A stretch of 64,000 nt of DNA, from NCBI GenBank assembly GCA_047967505.1, contig CM106541.1, one strand, 5' to 3'. The notes beneath the pieces are model-generated. The model had not been told where the DNA came from, searched no databases, and saw only the letters and a list, made by a program, of their open reading frames with translations. Position numbers and translations under genes: made by a program. This DNA is from Dipteris shenzhenensis (lineage: Eukaryota > Polypodiophyta > Polypodiopsida > Gleicheniales). Positions 24,493 through 35,407 of this stretch are shown here, piece after piece (positions within the stretch are counted from its first letter, which is position 1; each line of letters starts with the position of its first letter).

Positions 24493-26630
24493 ATGGCAGA
24501 TCGTCATTGCGATGATGGTGATATTGACCTAAAAGCAAATGGGGATAACTTCTTTAACCCTCGCAACAATTATGGCCGAAACAATAACAATCAAGGCAGG
24601 CGACACATGGGCAAACTAGAACTTCCAAAATACAATGGCTAGGGCGATTCTACTAGAATCCTCCGACATTTTGATGCTGCATGTTGAGCTAGAGGATATC
24701 AATCAAATTTAACCAACATGGTTCCCCATGGCCTTAACTGACAAAGCCTCCGAATGGTACCTCGACCTCCTAATGGAAGAACAAGCCACATGGGACCTGT
24801 TGTAAACCAAATTGAAGAGGCAGTTCCAAATGGAAAGATTACAAGATGATGCCACTCTCCAACTGAGCAAGCTCGAACAAGGTCAAAGGGAAGATGTACG
24901 CATGTACCTAGGCAAAATGAAATGCCTAATTGCAAAATGTGACCCACATTTCGATGATAAGTATGTGATAGCCTGGTTCATTGTAGACCTAAGGAAAAAG
25001 ATCCACAAGGACATGAAAAAGATAAGAAATTATGAAGCATTTAGTGTTGCTCATGCGGTAGCAATTGATATAGAGGATGGAATGACAAATTATGACTCCA
25101 GTAGTGATGATGGAAGAGCAAGTGTGCGGCACTATGAAGGGGGGCTGCACCACCCCCGGTTGCACCCGTATTTCCAGCAGGGATCACTGATTACTTGAGA
25201 AGTCAACCCATAGCCATCTCCAAGTTGATGACCAAATTCCTTGGGGAAGGAGATCTAGTCTTCCACATGGAGCAATTCGAGCAAATATGCAAAGCCTTTG
25301 GTGCTCCTGGAGATCTGGAAATGGTTAATGTGTTTGGTCTCAATCTGGATGGCAAGGCAGGCCAATGGTATAGGGCTCTCAACCCGAAAGAAAAGATCAA
25401 CTGGGAGATACTGCAAAAGGCATTCATTGTAGGGTTCACCTTCCATGGACATAAGCCCAATCAACCACTTATATGAGGTGAAGCAGAATAACAAGGAATC
25501 CCTTTGGGATTACATAGCCACTAGGATCAAACACCTCGATTTTCATTGTGAACCATATGAGCAAATGAGCGACGAACAATTGCTGCCCCGCTTCCTCATC
25601 AAATTGGCAGACCTGAAGCTGCATGACTACTTGATGGTTATGAATCCTACTTCCTTCAAACTATGTAGCAAGGTGGTTATCCGCATAAGTGATAATATGA
25701 TGGACAAGGTTGCCTAGGACAAAACCATGAACCCATCAGAAGTATCACTATCGATAAGGTCTTCTAGTGTGGAGCCTACCAAGAAGGAGAACAACGAGCC
25801 CAAGGGCTTGGATATGAGCGAGTTGGCCTCAAATCTGCTGAATCAACTGGGCCAGTCGTGGAAGTCAGGGACCTCCAAGGAGGCACCGAGTAACCCCCAT
25901 TTGTTTCCATGGAGAGACCATCCCTCCAAATGCTCCTACCTTAGGGCAAGGCAAGCCCTATACTATGCACACTGTTATAGATGGGAAAACCATGACACCT
26001 CCCAATGCAGATTCCTCAGGGTCTTGCCCCAACCGATGTAGCAAGTGAGACCCCCACTAGCCTTGACGGCCCCACCCAACCCTATTAGAGCACAACAGGC
26101 TCCCTTATCACCACCCATATTGAGCCCCCAACCTCCCTCACCCTATACACCCCCCGTCAATCAAGTATTGGTAGAGGAACTACCCAATGATTGGGAGGAA
26201 CCAGAATAGGACCACGGTCACCCCGACTATTACCATTACGAGAAAGGAAGCAGCACCCTAAGTCACTACCTCCTACACCAGGATCAACAGGTCCCATTGT
26301 TCTAGACAACTCTAGTGACCACCACGAGGGCAAGAGACATGAACTCCATAACGTGAAGGCCTCCAATCCAATGTTATACTTGCTAGGGTCCGCACAAGGC
26401 AAGGGAGTGCCCATATAAGGGCCCTACAAACCCTCATGTGTCATGCTTCAAGTGCCAGGGGCCGCATTTTTAAAAGGACTACCCTTATAGGGATCTTACC
26501 CCAGCAATTCCACCCATGACAAGCCCTACACCGTTGTGTGCTGGTTGCGGAGTAGAACATTTATTTAAGGATTGTCCCTTGAGAGAAGACCAGCAACTCT
26601 GGCCACCTCGCCTAAGAGCACCAGCATTAA
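24493..26630 (+). pseudogene. Gypsy gag with two zinc knuckles, broken
   Basis: Starts MADRHCDDGD at 24493, reaches GKLELPKYNG then a TAG. Capsid-like pieces follow in shifting frames: QLSKLEQGQREDVRMYLGKM (about 24862-24921); FHMEQFEQICKAFGA, GKAGQWYRALNPKEK and LQKAFIVGF (25195-25476); and NNKESLWDYIATRIKHL (25445-25717). A Cys/His stretch HCYRWENHDTSQC lies near 25970-26010. Near 26520-26580 CAGCGVEHLFKDCPL is a CCHC knuckle, preceded by a damaged one (CFKCQGPHF-stop-KDYP). At least six stops or shifts. No protease or RT follows in this orientation. Confidence 0.8.
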
Positions 26631-26639
26631 CTTGCTAAG

Positions 26640-27332
26640 TATTGAATAGGGTCAGGTAGCAGCACTACCCTTGAAGGTCATCGCAAGGATGCAGGCCAAA
26701 GCCATAGGCAGGAATGAAGAAGCAAGCAAGGAAGGATAAAGCGGCCTTGCTGCAAAATCTTGAGGCGTCTCGACCCCCACAAACCAGGTCCAAGCTCATC
26801 CAAGATGGCTCCGATGAGGAGACAACCACCCTCTACCTCTAGATGAACCCCCTCCTAGGGTGACCCAGGTGTGCCTTCGTACCCAGAGGTAAACAAGCTT
26901 GTGTAGGCCCGAGGCCTCACACCTCCACCTCAGTATAAGAGAACCTATCCGAAACATGCTCTGCAAGTCGGAGGGGCCAGTGGCTTGTAGAATGGGGGGG
27001 TGGAGACCGAGCTCTGTTTCAAACTCAAAGAAATAAGGAGAAAATTTGAGTAATAAGCGAATCAGTAGAAGAGGAGGAGGCCTAGGACATTAGCTAGGGG
27101 ATGAACTGCTGGTTGGAAGAGGGCAAGGAGCTGGGGAAATTCTACATAATTTTGGCAGAGTTTTACTCTTTTTGCTATGGTAACGACTCGAGGGGATAGG
27201 GGGTCTTTTTATAGATTTCAGTATCCCTACGGATGGGGGGATGGTGTATGACAACAGGGTGTGGGGATAGAAGTTATGGCGATGGGAAGCAGGATGGGAG
27301 CTATGGTTGTAGTGGCATGTCCCAATGACTGT
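26640..27332. other. No gene identified
   Basis: Sequence after the gypsy knuckle region with no recognisable protein motif on either strand. It may be the decayed continuation of the gypsy internal region or its LTR. I found no LTR boundary. Confidence 0.4.
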
Positions 27333-27542
27333 AAGGCGACTGTCAGCGAGATAGCAATTAGGCAACGGTCAGTAGGATAGCAATAAGGAAATGGCCAATA
27401 GGATAGTAGCTAGGGTGACGGCTGGTGGGATAGCAATTAGGTAACGGTCAGTGGGATAGCAGTTAGGCAACGGCCGATGGGATAGCAGTAAGGCAAAGGC
27501 CGACGAGATAGCATCAAGGCAACGATAGGTGGGATAGCAGTT
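27333..27542. repeat. Minisatellite, 26-27 bp unit, eight copies
   Basis: Eight consecutive units of the form AGGCAACGGTCAG followed by TGGGATAGCAGTT, diverging at a few positions each (for example ACGGCCGATG, AAGGCCGACG). The period is 26-27 bp throughout, with no spacers conserved differently from the repeats, so it is not a CRISPR-like array. Confidence 0.92.
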
Positions 27543-27544
27543 AT

Positions 27545-27690
27545 TAGAGTTTGAGAGAGGAGAAAAGGAAAGAAAAGAAAGAAGGAAGAGGGGAAAAGGA
27601 GAGGGGGTGTGGAAAGGGGAGAATAGGAGGAGGGGGGGGGAATGAAGAATAAAGGAAGGAAGAGGAGGAAAGGAAAAAAGGAAACAATGA
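27545..27690. repeat. Homopurine tract
   Basis: About 145 bp of nearly pure A/G on the plus strand (GAGAGAGGAGAAAAGG..., including a nine-G run near 27635) immediately follow the minisatellite. Only a few pyrimidines interrupt it. Confidence 0.85.
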
Positions 27691-27699
27691 AGGGGGTGG

Positions 27700-29200
27700 T
27701 TGTGGACATGAGGTGTACAAACAGACTAGGTATCATGTGGCCTTGTGAGGTTAGTGTGCGAGAATGCAAATAATGTAAGGGACATACTGACTGTAATCAC
27801 CTATTGTTGATCATGAATGTGGGTGGGTGAAGGGAATGGTGGTGACTTGTGAACTGCTTGTGTATGGTGGTGATATGCCTACCGTAGAGACTCACATAGA
27901 CCAAGACTTGATGCTCATGTGGGATGTAGTGGAGGCGAATGTCATCTGACCACATAGCATGTTATTAGCCAAGTAGAGCATGTGTCGAGCTTGTGCCTCG
28001 TTCTGGTTGTCAGAGGTGTGTTGGCATAGTGACGATCCTTTGAGGGGAGCTCTACCATCATGGGATAAGCGGGTTCTTGTGTGACTGCAACCGGTGTTTC
28101 TTATGGTGCTGCATCTTTTGCTATAGCAGATAGTTTGTGTTCGGGTAGCACCGCTAGTACTAACGTGAGTAGGACGTCCTCCAATGGCTCACCCTTGGGC
28201 TTGGAGGAAGGTTCTTGTGTAAATCCCCCCATTATAGGAGTCGGTTCTTGTGTTGCTTCCTCGCTGGCCTGGGCGATCTTCTCTTTGAGTTGTACAATTC
28301 ATGGTATCATGGTACACCGGGGACTTGGGGGCTTGTCCATTGCGGTGGGATCGATGGTAGGTTCTTTTTGTACTATATCCAAGGTTGACACAGGTTCGTG
28401 TGTTACTACCTTCTAAACCCCTGTGTATGGGGATCATGCATTCAGTGCCATGGGGAACTTCTGGACCCAAGCGAACTGCTTGCCTTTGTAATAGCCCTGG
28501 TTTTTCGAGAGCTTTGTGGCAACCCAGTGCTTGTGGGGACACTTTGGTTAGAGGGGTGGATTAGGGCCTGGGGCCCAAGGAAATGGGTGGCGTTGTGTAC
28601 TTTTCTTAGGTGGGGTTGCCCACATCGTAGTCGGCCCACAAGTGGATCAGAGACCCATCCCTTGCTTTGATCTTTTTGGGTCACCAATTGTTGTTGAAGT
28701 GGTGTTGAGCATAGAGAATAGCTTCTAGTACGTGATGTTCATGGCATTCCTGGGTGGGTGGTAGGAGTGGTGGAGTCACTTGCAATGTTACCCGGCCGCC
28801 ATCGCGGTTAGGTCCCTGTACCTTCCGAGATCAGACTTTCTTCTGAGGATCGGGATCAAGAGTGCTGGAGGTGGCTGGGGCCTTAGACTCGCCTTCATTT
28901 AGAACTTCCTAGCCCTAAGCATATGGTGGTACTGTGGGGGGGGGGGGGAAGATAAGGTTCGTAAAGCAGAATTATTGCAGTCCTCCCCCCATTTGTGAGA
29001 GATGTTGTTCTGGCCCTTTAGTCGATTTGGCAGTTCACGGCGTAGCACCAGGTCCTTCCCAATATCATTTTCTCGTCATTCGCTTCTGTGGGGAGAACAT
29101 AAAAATGGATCTTTACTACTTGGCAAACAACTATTAGTCTCAAGCACACTATCCTAATGTACTTAAGAGTTGATCATTGATAGCGCATACTGAAGCCACT
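27700..29200. other. No gene identified; repeated GGTTCTTGTGT words
   Basis: Open frames exist on both strands near 28081-28540, but neither shows a known domain. The words TTCTTGTGT / GGTTCGTGTG recur at irregular spacing (about 28073, 28210, 28244, 28394), which suggests a degenerate internal repeat. It probably belongs to the flanking gypsy relic, but I cannot show it. Confidence 0.35.
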
Positions 29201-29207
29201 ATAAGGT

Positions 29208-30773
29208 TCAGGGGTACCTATATCTTCTCCCATACTTTGCGGGAGATGAAGTTATGGCACACTTTTGGATCCATGAGTGCCTGGATGTGTAAGCTGAGAG
29301 CCTACAATTGGGCATTTCGTAAGCATCGGGAAGATCATCTTCGACCCCTGTCAGAGCTTCTCCATTTGGGATCCTCGAGAGGTGGTCGGCTAGGACATGG
29401 GTCTTTCCTTTACACACTACAGCTGTGAAGTCAAACTCCAAGACGGTTAGCATCCACCTGGTGATGCGTCCTGTCATGTAGGGCTTGTTAACCAAATACA
29501 ATAGTGCTTGATGGTCCACAAAAAAGACGAACTTGTTGGCTAACAAGTAATGCCTGAACTTTTTGACTGCATAGACCATGGCCAAGCCCTCTCTCTCTGT
29601 TGTTGTGTAATTGACCTCGACATCATTTAATTGCAAGCTAGCAAAGTATACAAGGTAGTCCAGGTTATATTCCCCTGGTTAGGCTAACACACACCCGATG
29701 GCAAAATTGGAGGCATCTATGTGAATGTGAAATATTAGATTCCAGTTCAGGGCCCGTAATACCAGTCCTGCGGCCAGGAGGGTTTCAAAGGATTTCTAAC
29801 ATTCATCGGCCCACTCAAAGACTACTAATAGCTTGTATAGTGGTCAAGCTATGTCTGCGTAAAACAGAATGAACCTTCAATAGTAGCCTGTGTGGTCAGT
29901 AAATCATTGCACCCCCTTGGCATTTGTGGGGGGTGGTAATTCTAGAATGAGCTTGATCTTGTTGTAGTTCGTGGAGATAGCATTCTTGGACATTATGTGA
30001 CTGAGAATCACACCATGTTTGACCCAAAATTAGCACTTGATGGGATTTAGGGATATACGATACAACCAGCACCTTTCCAAGACTAGTTTTAGGTATCTTA
30101 GGTGATCATCCCATGTCGAGCTGACACATATGTCATCCAAGAAGACTTCCATGAAGTCCCTTAGGTACTCCTTGAAGACGGTGATCATCAACCGTTGGAG
30201 GGTGGCGAGTGCATTGGTAAGCCAAATATCATTACTCTAGCTACATACACACCCCACTTGATTGTGAAGGCCATTTTGTGTTGATCCTACAAAGCGATGG
30301 ACACTTGATTGTATCAAGAGAATCCATCTAGGAAGCTATATGCTTCCTTACCAGCTACCCTTTCTAGGACATGTTCTGTGAATGGCAAGGGGTATGGTCA
30401 TGCCTGGTGGTGGCACTGACTTTTTTCCAAATCCACACATACTCGAATCTTTTCATTCTTCTTCAGGACTATCATGATGGGTGACACCCAATCTGTATGC
30501 TCGATCTCATAGTGAATCCTGCGTCTGAGTTTTTGGATCTCCTCCCTCACTATGAGCGCATATTTGGGATTCACAAGGTAGGGACGCTGATGCACCGGCC
30601 TCGTCAAGCATGGATATCATGTGTTGCACGACTTCAGTGGACACACCCTTCATATCTGTGCAAGCCATGCAGTCCTTGTACTCTCGAAGGAGGGCGGGTA
30701 AAGCATTCTCCTCATTGGAGGTGAGATCATTTGCAATGAATACCGGTTGGGGGTCTTGACCTTCCGATGCCAA
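29208..30773 (-). pseudogene. Gypsy RT and RNase H, heavily decayed
   Basis: From the right: ALLREYKDCMACTDMKGVS, NPKYALIVREEIQKL and HYEIEHTDWVSPIMIVLKKN (RT N-terminus). Stop-ridden frames follow, still spelling SFLDGFS-stop-YNQ, MAFTIKWG and FMEVFLDDICV across shifts. The RNase H piece at 29636-29208 is cleaner: MQLNDVEVNYTTTEREGLAM, HYLLANKFVFFVDHQALLYL and GKTHVLADHLSRIPNG. This is the same clade of plant gypsy as the 18-23 kb element but a separate copy. No integrase follows to the left. Confidence 0.8.
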
Positions 30774-30862
30774 GTTTACCTCCTTAACCCTGGCTGGGCC
30801 ATCATATCCTTGGGAGCACCCTTCTCCCTAAGATCTATGGGCCTACTGGTATAAGATATTAC

Positions 30863-30952
30863 GATCCTCGATCATGTAGGCCTTATAATGGGCAGGTACC
30901 TATCGTAGATCCTCGATCGTGTAGGCCTTATAATGGGCAGGTACCTATCATA
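30863..30952. repeat. 45-bp tandem duplication
   Basis: GATCCTCGATCATGTAGGCC and the next 25 bases (30863-30907) are repeated at 30908-30952 with two A/G differences. It is a recent-looking local duplication. Confidence 0.95.
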
Positions 30953-31088
30953 GATCCTCCTTCTCTTCTGTATGCCTTTTGACTTCCCAGTTGAGGACCT
31001 ATAGGCGAAGGAAGAAATTTCAACCCAATAGGCCACTCAAGATATGCCCACAGCAACGGGCACTACTCCCTCCAGATCATCAAGGAAG

Positions 31089-31262
31089 TGAGAGTGCTCT
31101 CAACGGAAGCAAGAATGGAAGAGGGAGAGAGAGAGAGAGACAAAGAGCCACACAAGTTTTGGTGGGTGTAGAACACCCTAATCTTCTTTTTCATTCATTT
31201 ATATATACATTTGAGTATTGTACATAATCGAGGTAAAGGCACAGTGACCTTTAACCCCCACA
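31089..31262 (-). repeat. Copia 3' LTR (174 bp)
   Basis: On the minus strand it runs TGTGGGGGTTAAAGGTCACT to ...CTCTCA. It is preceded, in element sense, by a purine tract AAGTGGGAGGG typical of a polypurine primer. It matches the LTRs at 37244-37415 and 14385-14559. The adjacent outer bases are GGAAG. Confidence 0.9.
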
Positions 31263-31315
31263 CCCTCCCACTTAAAGGACAATGTGCCTTTAAGGGAGAA
31301 CAACCAGTGAGCATA

Positions 31316-33256
31316 CTATCCAATGCCCATTAATAGACAATACTCAAACCACTGACTAGGTAGACTCTTCGTCAGCATATCTGCAGGGTTATCATCTGTA
31401 TGAACCTTGAAAAGCTCTATGCGCTTGTCCTCAAGTACCTCCCTAATGAAATGGTACCTGACCTCAATGTGTTTGGTCTTTGCATGAAAGACCAGATTCC
31501 GTGCTAGCTGAATAGCACTCATGGAATCACTATGCAATGTCGGTACACCTGTATGAATCCCCAAATCTCCCACTAGCTGATCAAGCCATATAGCCTCCTT
31601 GCAACCCTCTGTGGCTGCAACATACTCAGCCTCTGTGGTAAACAATGCAACACACTTCTGTGCGTGAGACATCCACGACACTGCACCACCTGCAAATATG
31701 AACACATAACTAGAAGTGGATCTCCTACTATCCACATGCCCTGCATAGTCTGAATCTGTGTACCCAAGTACGCGCATGTCTCCTTTACCAAAGCAGATGC
31801 ACATCTCCTTGGTACCCTTCATGTACCTCATGATGCAGTTAACTGCCTCCCAATGCCTCTTTCCTGGATTAGCCATATACCGACTAACAACTCCCACTGC
31901 AAATGCAATGTCTAGTCTAGTAGCTATCATAGCATACATAAGACTCCCAACCGTTGATGCATAAGGAACCTTGGCCATCATGGCCCTTTCCTCATCTGAT
32001 TTGGGACTATCTGTATGACTCAGTTTCACATATGGAGGCAATGGAGTACTCATTGCCTTCCCCCCCTCCATATTGAAACGCTGCAATACTTTTGTAACAT
32101 ACTCCTTCTGTAAAAGCCAAAGGAGTTTCCTACTCCGATCACGTGTGATGCGCATACCAAGAACATGACTTGCAAGTCCCAAATCCTTCATATCAAAAGC
32201 CTCATGCAACTTGGCCTTTAATGCATCTAGCTCATAAGTATTCTTGCTAGCCAATAGCATATCGTCCACATATAGTGCTAGGATTATCAGGCTATTATCC
32301 TTAGCCCTTTTATTGTAGAGGCAGTGATCAATTTCACTCCTTCTAAAACCCTGGGACTGAATGAAAGCATCAAACTTCTGATACCATTCTCTAGGCACTT
32401 GTGTAAGACCATAGAGACTCTTCTTCAGCTTGCAAACTAAATGCTCTTTGCCCTTTTCTTCAAACCCTTCCCACTGCACCATGTAAATTTCCTCATGCAA
32501 ATCCCCATGCAAGAAAGCTATCTTGACATCCATCTGCATAAGCTCCATATCCTCTGATGCCACTAGTCCAAGCATGCATCTAAGTGTGGTCATCTTCACA
32601 ACCAGAGAGAATATCTCATCAAAGTCCACACCCTTCTCTTGCTTGAACCCTTTAGCGACCAAACGGGCCTTGTACCTAGGCACATCATCACCTGTGACCT
32701 TCATCTTGTAGAGCCATTTACATGGCAATGCCTTTTTTCCATGTGGCAAAGAAACCAAGTCCCAAGTCTTATTCTTCATAAGTGAACTCATCTCTGATTG
32801 CATAGCATACTCCCACTTGTGTTGATCCTCGTGCATCATCATAGCCTCTTTGTAGCAAGAAGGCTCCCCGCAATCAATAAGCATCACATAGTCTACCCCT
32901 GGAACAAACCTATCAGGCGGTCTAGACATTCTAGATGATCTTCTCAAGGTCATTTCATCTTGCTGTCCCACCTGCATATTAGCCACATTTGGCTCATCAT
33001 TTCCACCAATAGATGATCCATCATCTACCCTTGATTGTATACCTGTGGGAGTATTTGGTGGTACCATTTCTTGCACATTTGGTGCATGGACAGCTTGCTG
33101 TCTATCAACATATGTAGGTGGATTCACATCCTGGAAAGTGATTCTCCTCATTTCAACATCCCTCATGGGTGCCTTATGCATCTTCTTCTCATTGAAGACT
33201 ACATCATGGCTGCATATGATCTTCTTTGCTTTTGGATCCAAGAGATGATAGCCCAT
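31316..33256 (-). CDS. Copia RT and RNase H
   Basis: A 646-codon open frame. RT: ALPCKWLYKMKV, YKARLVAKGFKQEKGVDF, LMQMDVKIAFLHGDLHEEIY (first catalytic Asp present), KSLYGLTQVPREWYQKFDAF and ALYVDDMLLAS (YVDD intact). RNase H: GYTDSDYAGHVDSRRSTSSY, TTEAEYVAATEGCKEAIW and LHSDSMSAIQLARN, then AKTKHIEVRYHFIRE and PADMLTKSLP. It ends about 55 bp before the 3' LTR. It is the only long uninterrupted retroelement frame in the window. The upstream integrase part of the same polyprotein is broken by stops, so the element as a whole is inactive. Confidence 0.9.
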   Translation of the reverse strand: MGYHLLDPKAKKIICSHDVVFNEKKMHKAPMRDVEMRRITFQDVNPPTYVDRQQAVHAPNVQEMVPPNTPTGIQSRVDDGSSIGGNDEPNVANMQVGQQDEMTLRRSSRMSRPPDRFVPGVDYVMLIDCGEPSCYKEAMMMHEDQHKWEYAMQSEMSSLMKNKTWDLVSLPHGKKALPCKWLYKMKVTGDDVPRYKARLVAKGFKQEKGVDFDEIFSLVVKMTTLRCMLGLVASEDMELMQMDVKIAFLHGDLHEEIYMVQWEGFEEKGKEHLVCKLKKSLYGLTQVPREWYQKFDAFIQSQGFRRSEIDHCLYNKRAKDNSLIILALYVDDMLLASKNTYELDALKAKLHEAFDMKDLGLASHVLGMRITRDRSRKLLWLLQKEYVTKVLQRFNMEGGKAMSTPLPPYVKLSHTDSPKSDEERAMMAKVPYASTVGSLMYAMIATRLDIAFAVGVVSRYMANPGKRHWEAVNCIMRYMKGTKEMCICFGKGDMRVLGYTDSDYAGHVDSRRSTSSYVFIFAGGAVSWMSHAQKCVALFTTEAEYVAATEGCKEAIWLDQLVGDLGIHTGVPTLHSDSMSAIQLARNLVFHAKTKHIEVRYHFIREVLEDKRIELFKVHTDDNPADMLTKSLPSQWFEYCLLMGIG

Positions 33257-34740
33257 CTCTTCACTTTAACCATAACCCAGAAAGATGCATTTGCTAGACT
33301 TAGGATCAAACTTCTTTTGAAGCTCTTTTGGCACATGTGCATATGCCTCACACCCAAATATACACAAATGAGAGTAAGAGGGCTTCTTGCCACTCCATGC
33401 CTCTTCAGGAATACCACCATTCAAACTCTTACTAGGTGATCTATTGATCACATGCACTGCAATCTTCATTGCCTCAGCCCAAAAACCATCAGAAAGACTT
33501 GCATTGGAAAGCATGCATTGCAACCTTTCTTGAATGGTATGGTTCATCTTTTCTGCAACTGGATTTTTCTATGGAGTACGAGGGGATGTGAGCTCCCTCT
33601 TAATCCCATGTGTATCACAGAAATGTTGAAAGACATGAGAGAGATACTCTCCACCATTGTCAGTCCATAGGCATTTAAGCATTCTACCTGACTGATTCTC
33701 AACCAAGGCCAACCATTTCTGAAATACCTAGAACACGTCACTCTTTTGAGCTATAGCATAAGCCCACACTTTCCTAGTTGCATCATCAATGAATGTCACA
33801 TAGTATTCAGCCTCGCTTAATGACCATGTAGGCATGGGACCACATACGTCTAAATGCACCAAATCAAGCTTTTCAAACTCTTTCTTTCCCTTTCTTTTAT
33901 GGGCTGATTTAGTTTGCTTCCCATAGAGACAGTGCTCACAAAATTCAAAATCAGAGAAACTCAAATGCGGTACATAATCCAAATGGCATAAGAGTTTCAT
34001 TCCATTCTGGCTCATGTGCCCCAACCTACAATGTCACAAAGAAGTGCTTGGCTGCTCGGTTATTGCAACAACATGATCAAATACCCCTGATACATGTAAG
34101 GGATACAAAGTCCCACACTTGGCACCCCTGGCCAAAAGCATAGAGCCCTTCTGAATTTTCCAACTCTGAAAGCCAAAAGTGATGTGAAAACCAGCATCAT
34201 CTAGCTGACCCACTGAAATAAGACTCTTGGTCAACTTAGGCACATGTCTCACATGTTTCAAAATAAATGCAAACCCATTTGCAAAAGAAAACTTTATGTC
34301 ACCTACTCCCACTATGTCACATGCATAGTCATTTCCAAGATGCACACAACCTGTCTTTCCACTGTCATAAGTGGAGAACCATTCCCTATGGGGAGTAACA
34401 TGGAATGAAGCACCAGAATCCAAAATCCAATCCTAGGAATATGCATCATCTGAAGTGGTAAGCAACTCTGCAGATAAACTAGACATGAAGAGAACATCAT
34501 TGTCACTGTCATGTGTGACTGCATTGATCTCCTCGATCTTCACTTTTCCTTTGTCCTCCCTTGGACTCTCTTCCTTTTGATTTGCACCCTAATTTGCATT
34601 CTTTTTCTTATCCTTTTGCTCTCTTTTCAGCTTGTAGCAATCCTTTTATATATGGCCCTTCTTGCCACAGTGGTAACATTCAATGTTCCATGCCCTGGAT
34701 TTGCTACGAGACTTCCCTCTTTCTTGGGACTTCCCCCTAA
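33257..34740 (-). pseudogene. Copia nucleocapsid, protease and integrase, broken by stops
   Basis: Reading right to left: a CCHC knuckle (CYHCGKKGHI-stop-KDC, about 34676-34640); protease (DWILDSGASFH, with a stop just before it) at about 34420; then HCRLGHMSQNGMKLL and CLYGKQTKSAH of the integrase zinc region; then the core (LDVCGPMPTWSLSEAEYYVT, LWTDNGGEYLS, TP-stop-KNPVAEKMNHTIQ). The three acidic core residues are present. Stops interrupt at about 34436, 34034, 33728, 33569 and 33266. Two of these replace residues the family fixes (Trp and Gln). Confidence 0.9.
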
Positions 34741-34741
34741 A

Positions 34742-35407
34742 CTACTGTGATCTGTCCCTTTGCACATTTAAGGCTGCATCATGCTTGTTGCCATCCATAG
34801 ACTTCCGTCTAATCTCCTCGGCCAACAAGCTACCCACAACATCATCAAACTTCAGTACTCCACTAGGTGCAGAGTTATTGATAGCTGTACGGAAGGTATC
34901 CCATGAGGATGGCAATGAGCATAAGAGAAATATTGCCTTAGTCTCCGCATCAAAATTCATCTTCTGAGCCTGAAGCTGGCTGAAAGTAATATTGAATTCA
35001 TTCAAGTGAGAAGCAATGGAGACCCCTTCCTTCATCTATAGCTCAAACAACCTCTCCATGAGGTAAACTTTATTAGAGGCAGTTTCCTTCTCATATGTGG
35101 CACACAGTTTCTTCCACAAATGTTCCGTAGTCTGCTCATTTACTACTTTGAAATGAACTGACTCTACAAGATGAAGTCTAATAGTAGACTTTGCTAATGC
35201 ATCCAAATCATTCCAATCATCCTCAAACATATTTGCAGGCTTAGCTTCAATCCCTGCCAAGGGTTTAATCTGCTTCTTTTGAATAAGCACATCCCTTATC
35301 TGCTCTTTCCACAAAGAAAAGTTTGTCCCATCAAACTTTTTAATGTTGAAAAACTCCTTTTTAGACATGGAAGAGGATGCCATAATGCAAATAAAACAAA
35401 ATCCCAA
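34742..35407 (-). pseudogene. Copia gag
   Basis: From 35407: MASSSMSKKEFFNIKKFDGT, NFSLWKEQIRDVLIQKKQ, then EHLWKKLCATYEKETASNKV, the standard N-terminus of copia gag. One stop at about 35036 divides it. The second part gives GVSIASHLNEFNITFSQLQA and LLCSLPSSWDTFRTAINNSA. It is upstream, in element sense, of the CCHC knuckle. Confidence 0.88.

Noticed and set aside
27333-27542. Possible CRISPR array
   Set aside because: The whole 26-27 bp unit repeats with no unique spacers, and the DNA is plant nuclear. It is a minisatellite.
27090-27769. Minus-strand Ser/Pro/Phe-rich frames
   Set aside because: Direct reading of the minisatellite and homopurine tract.
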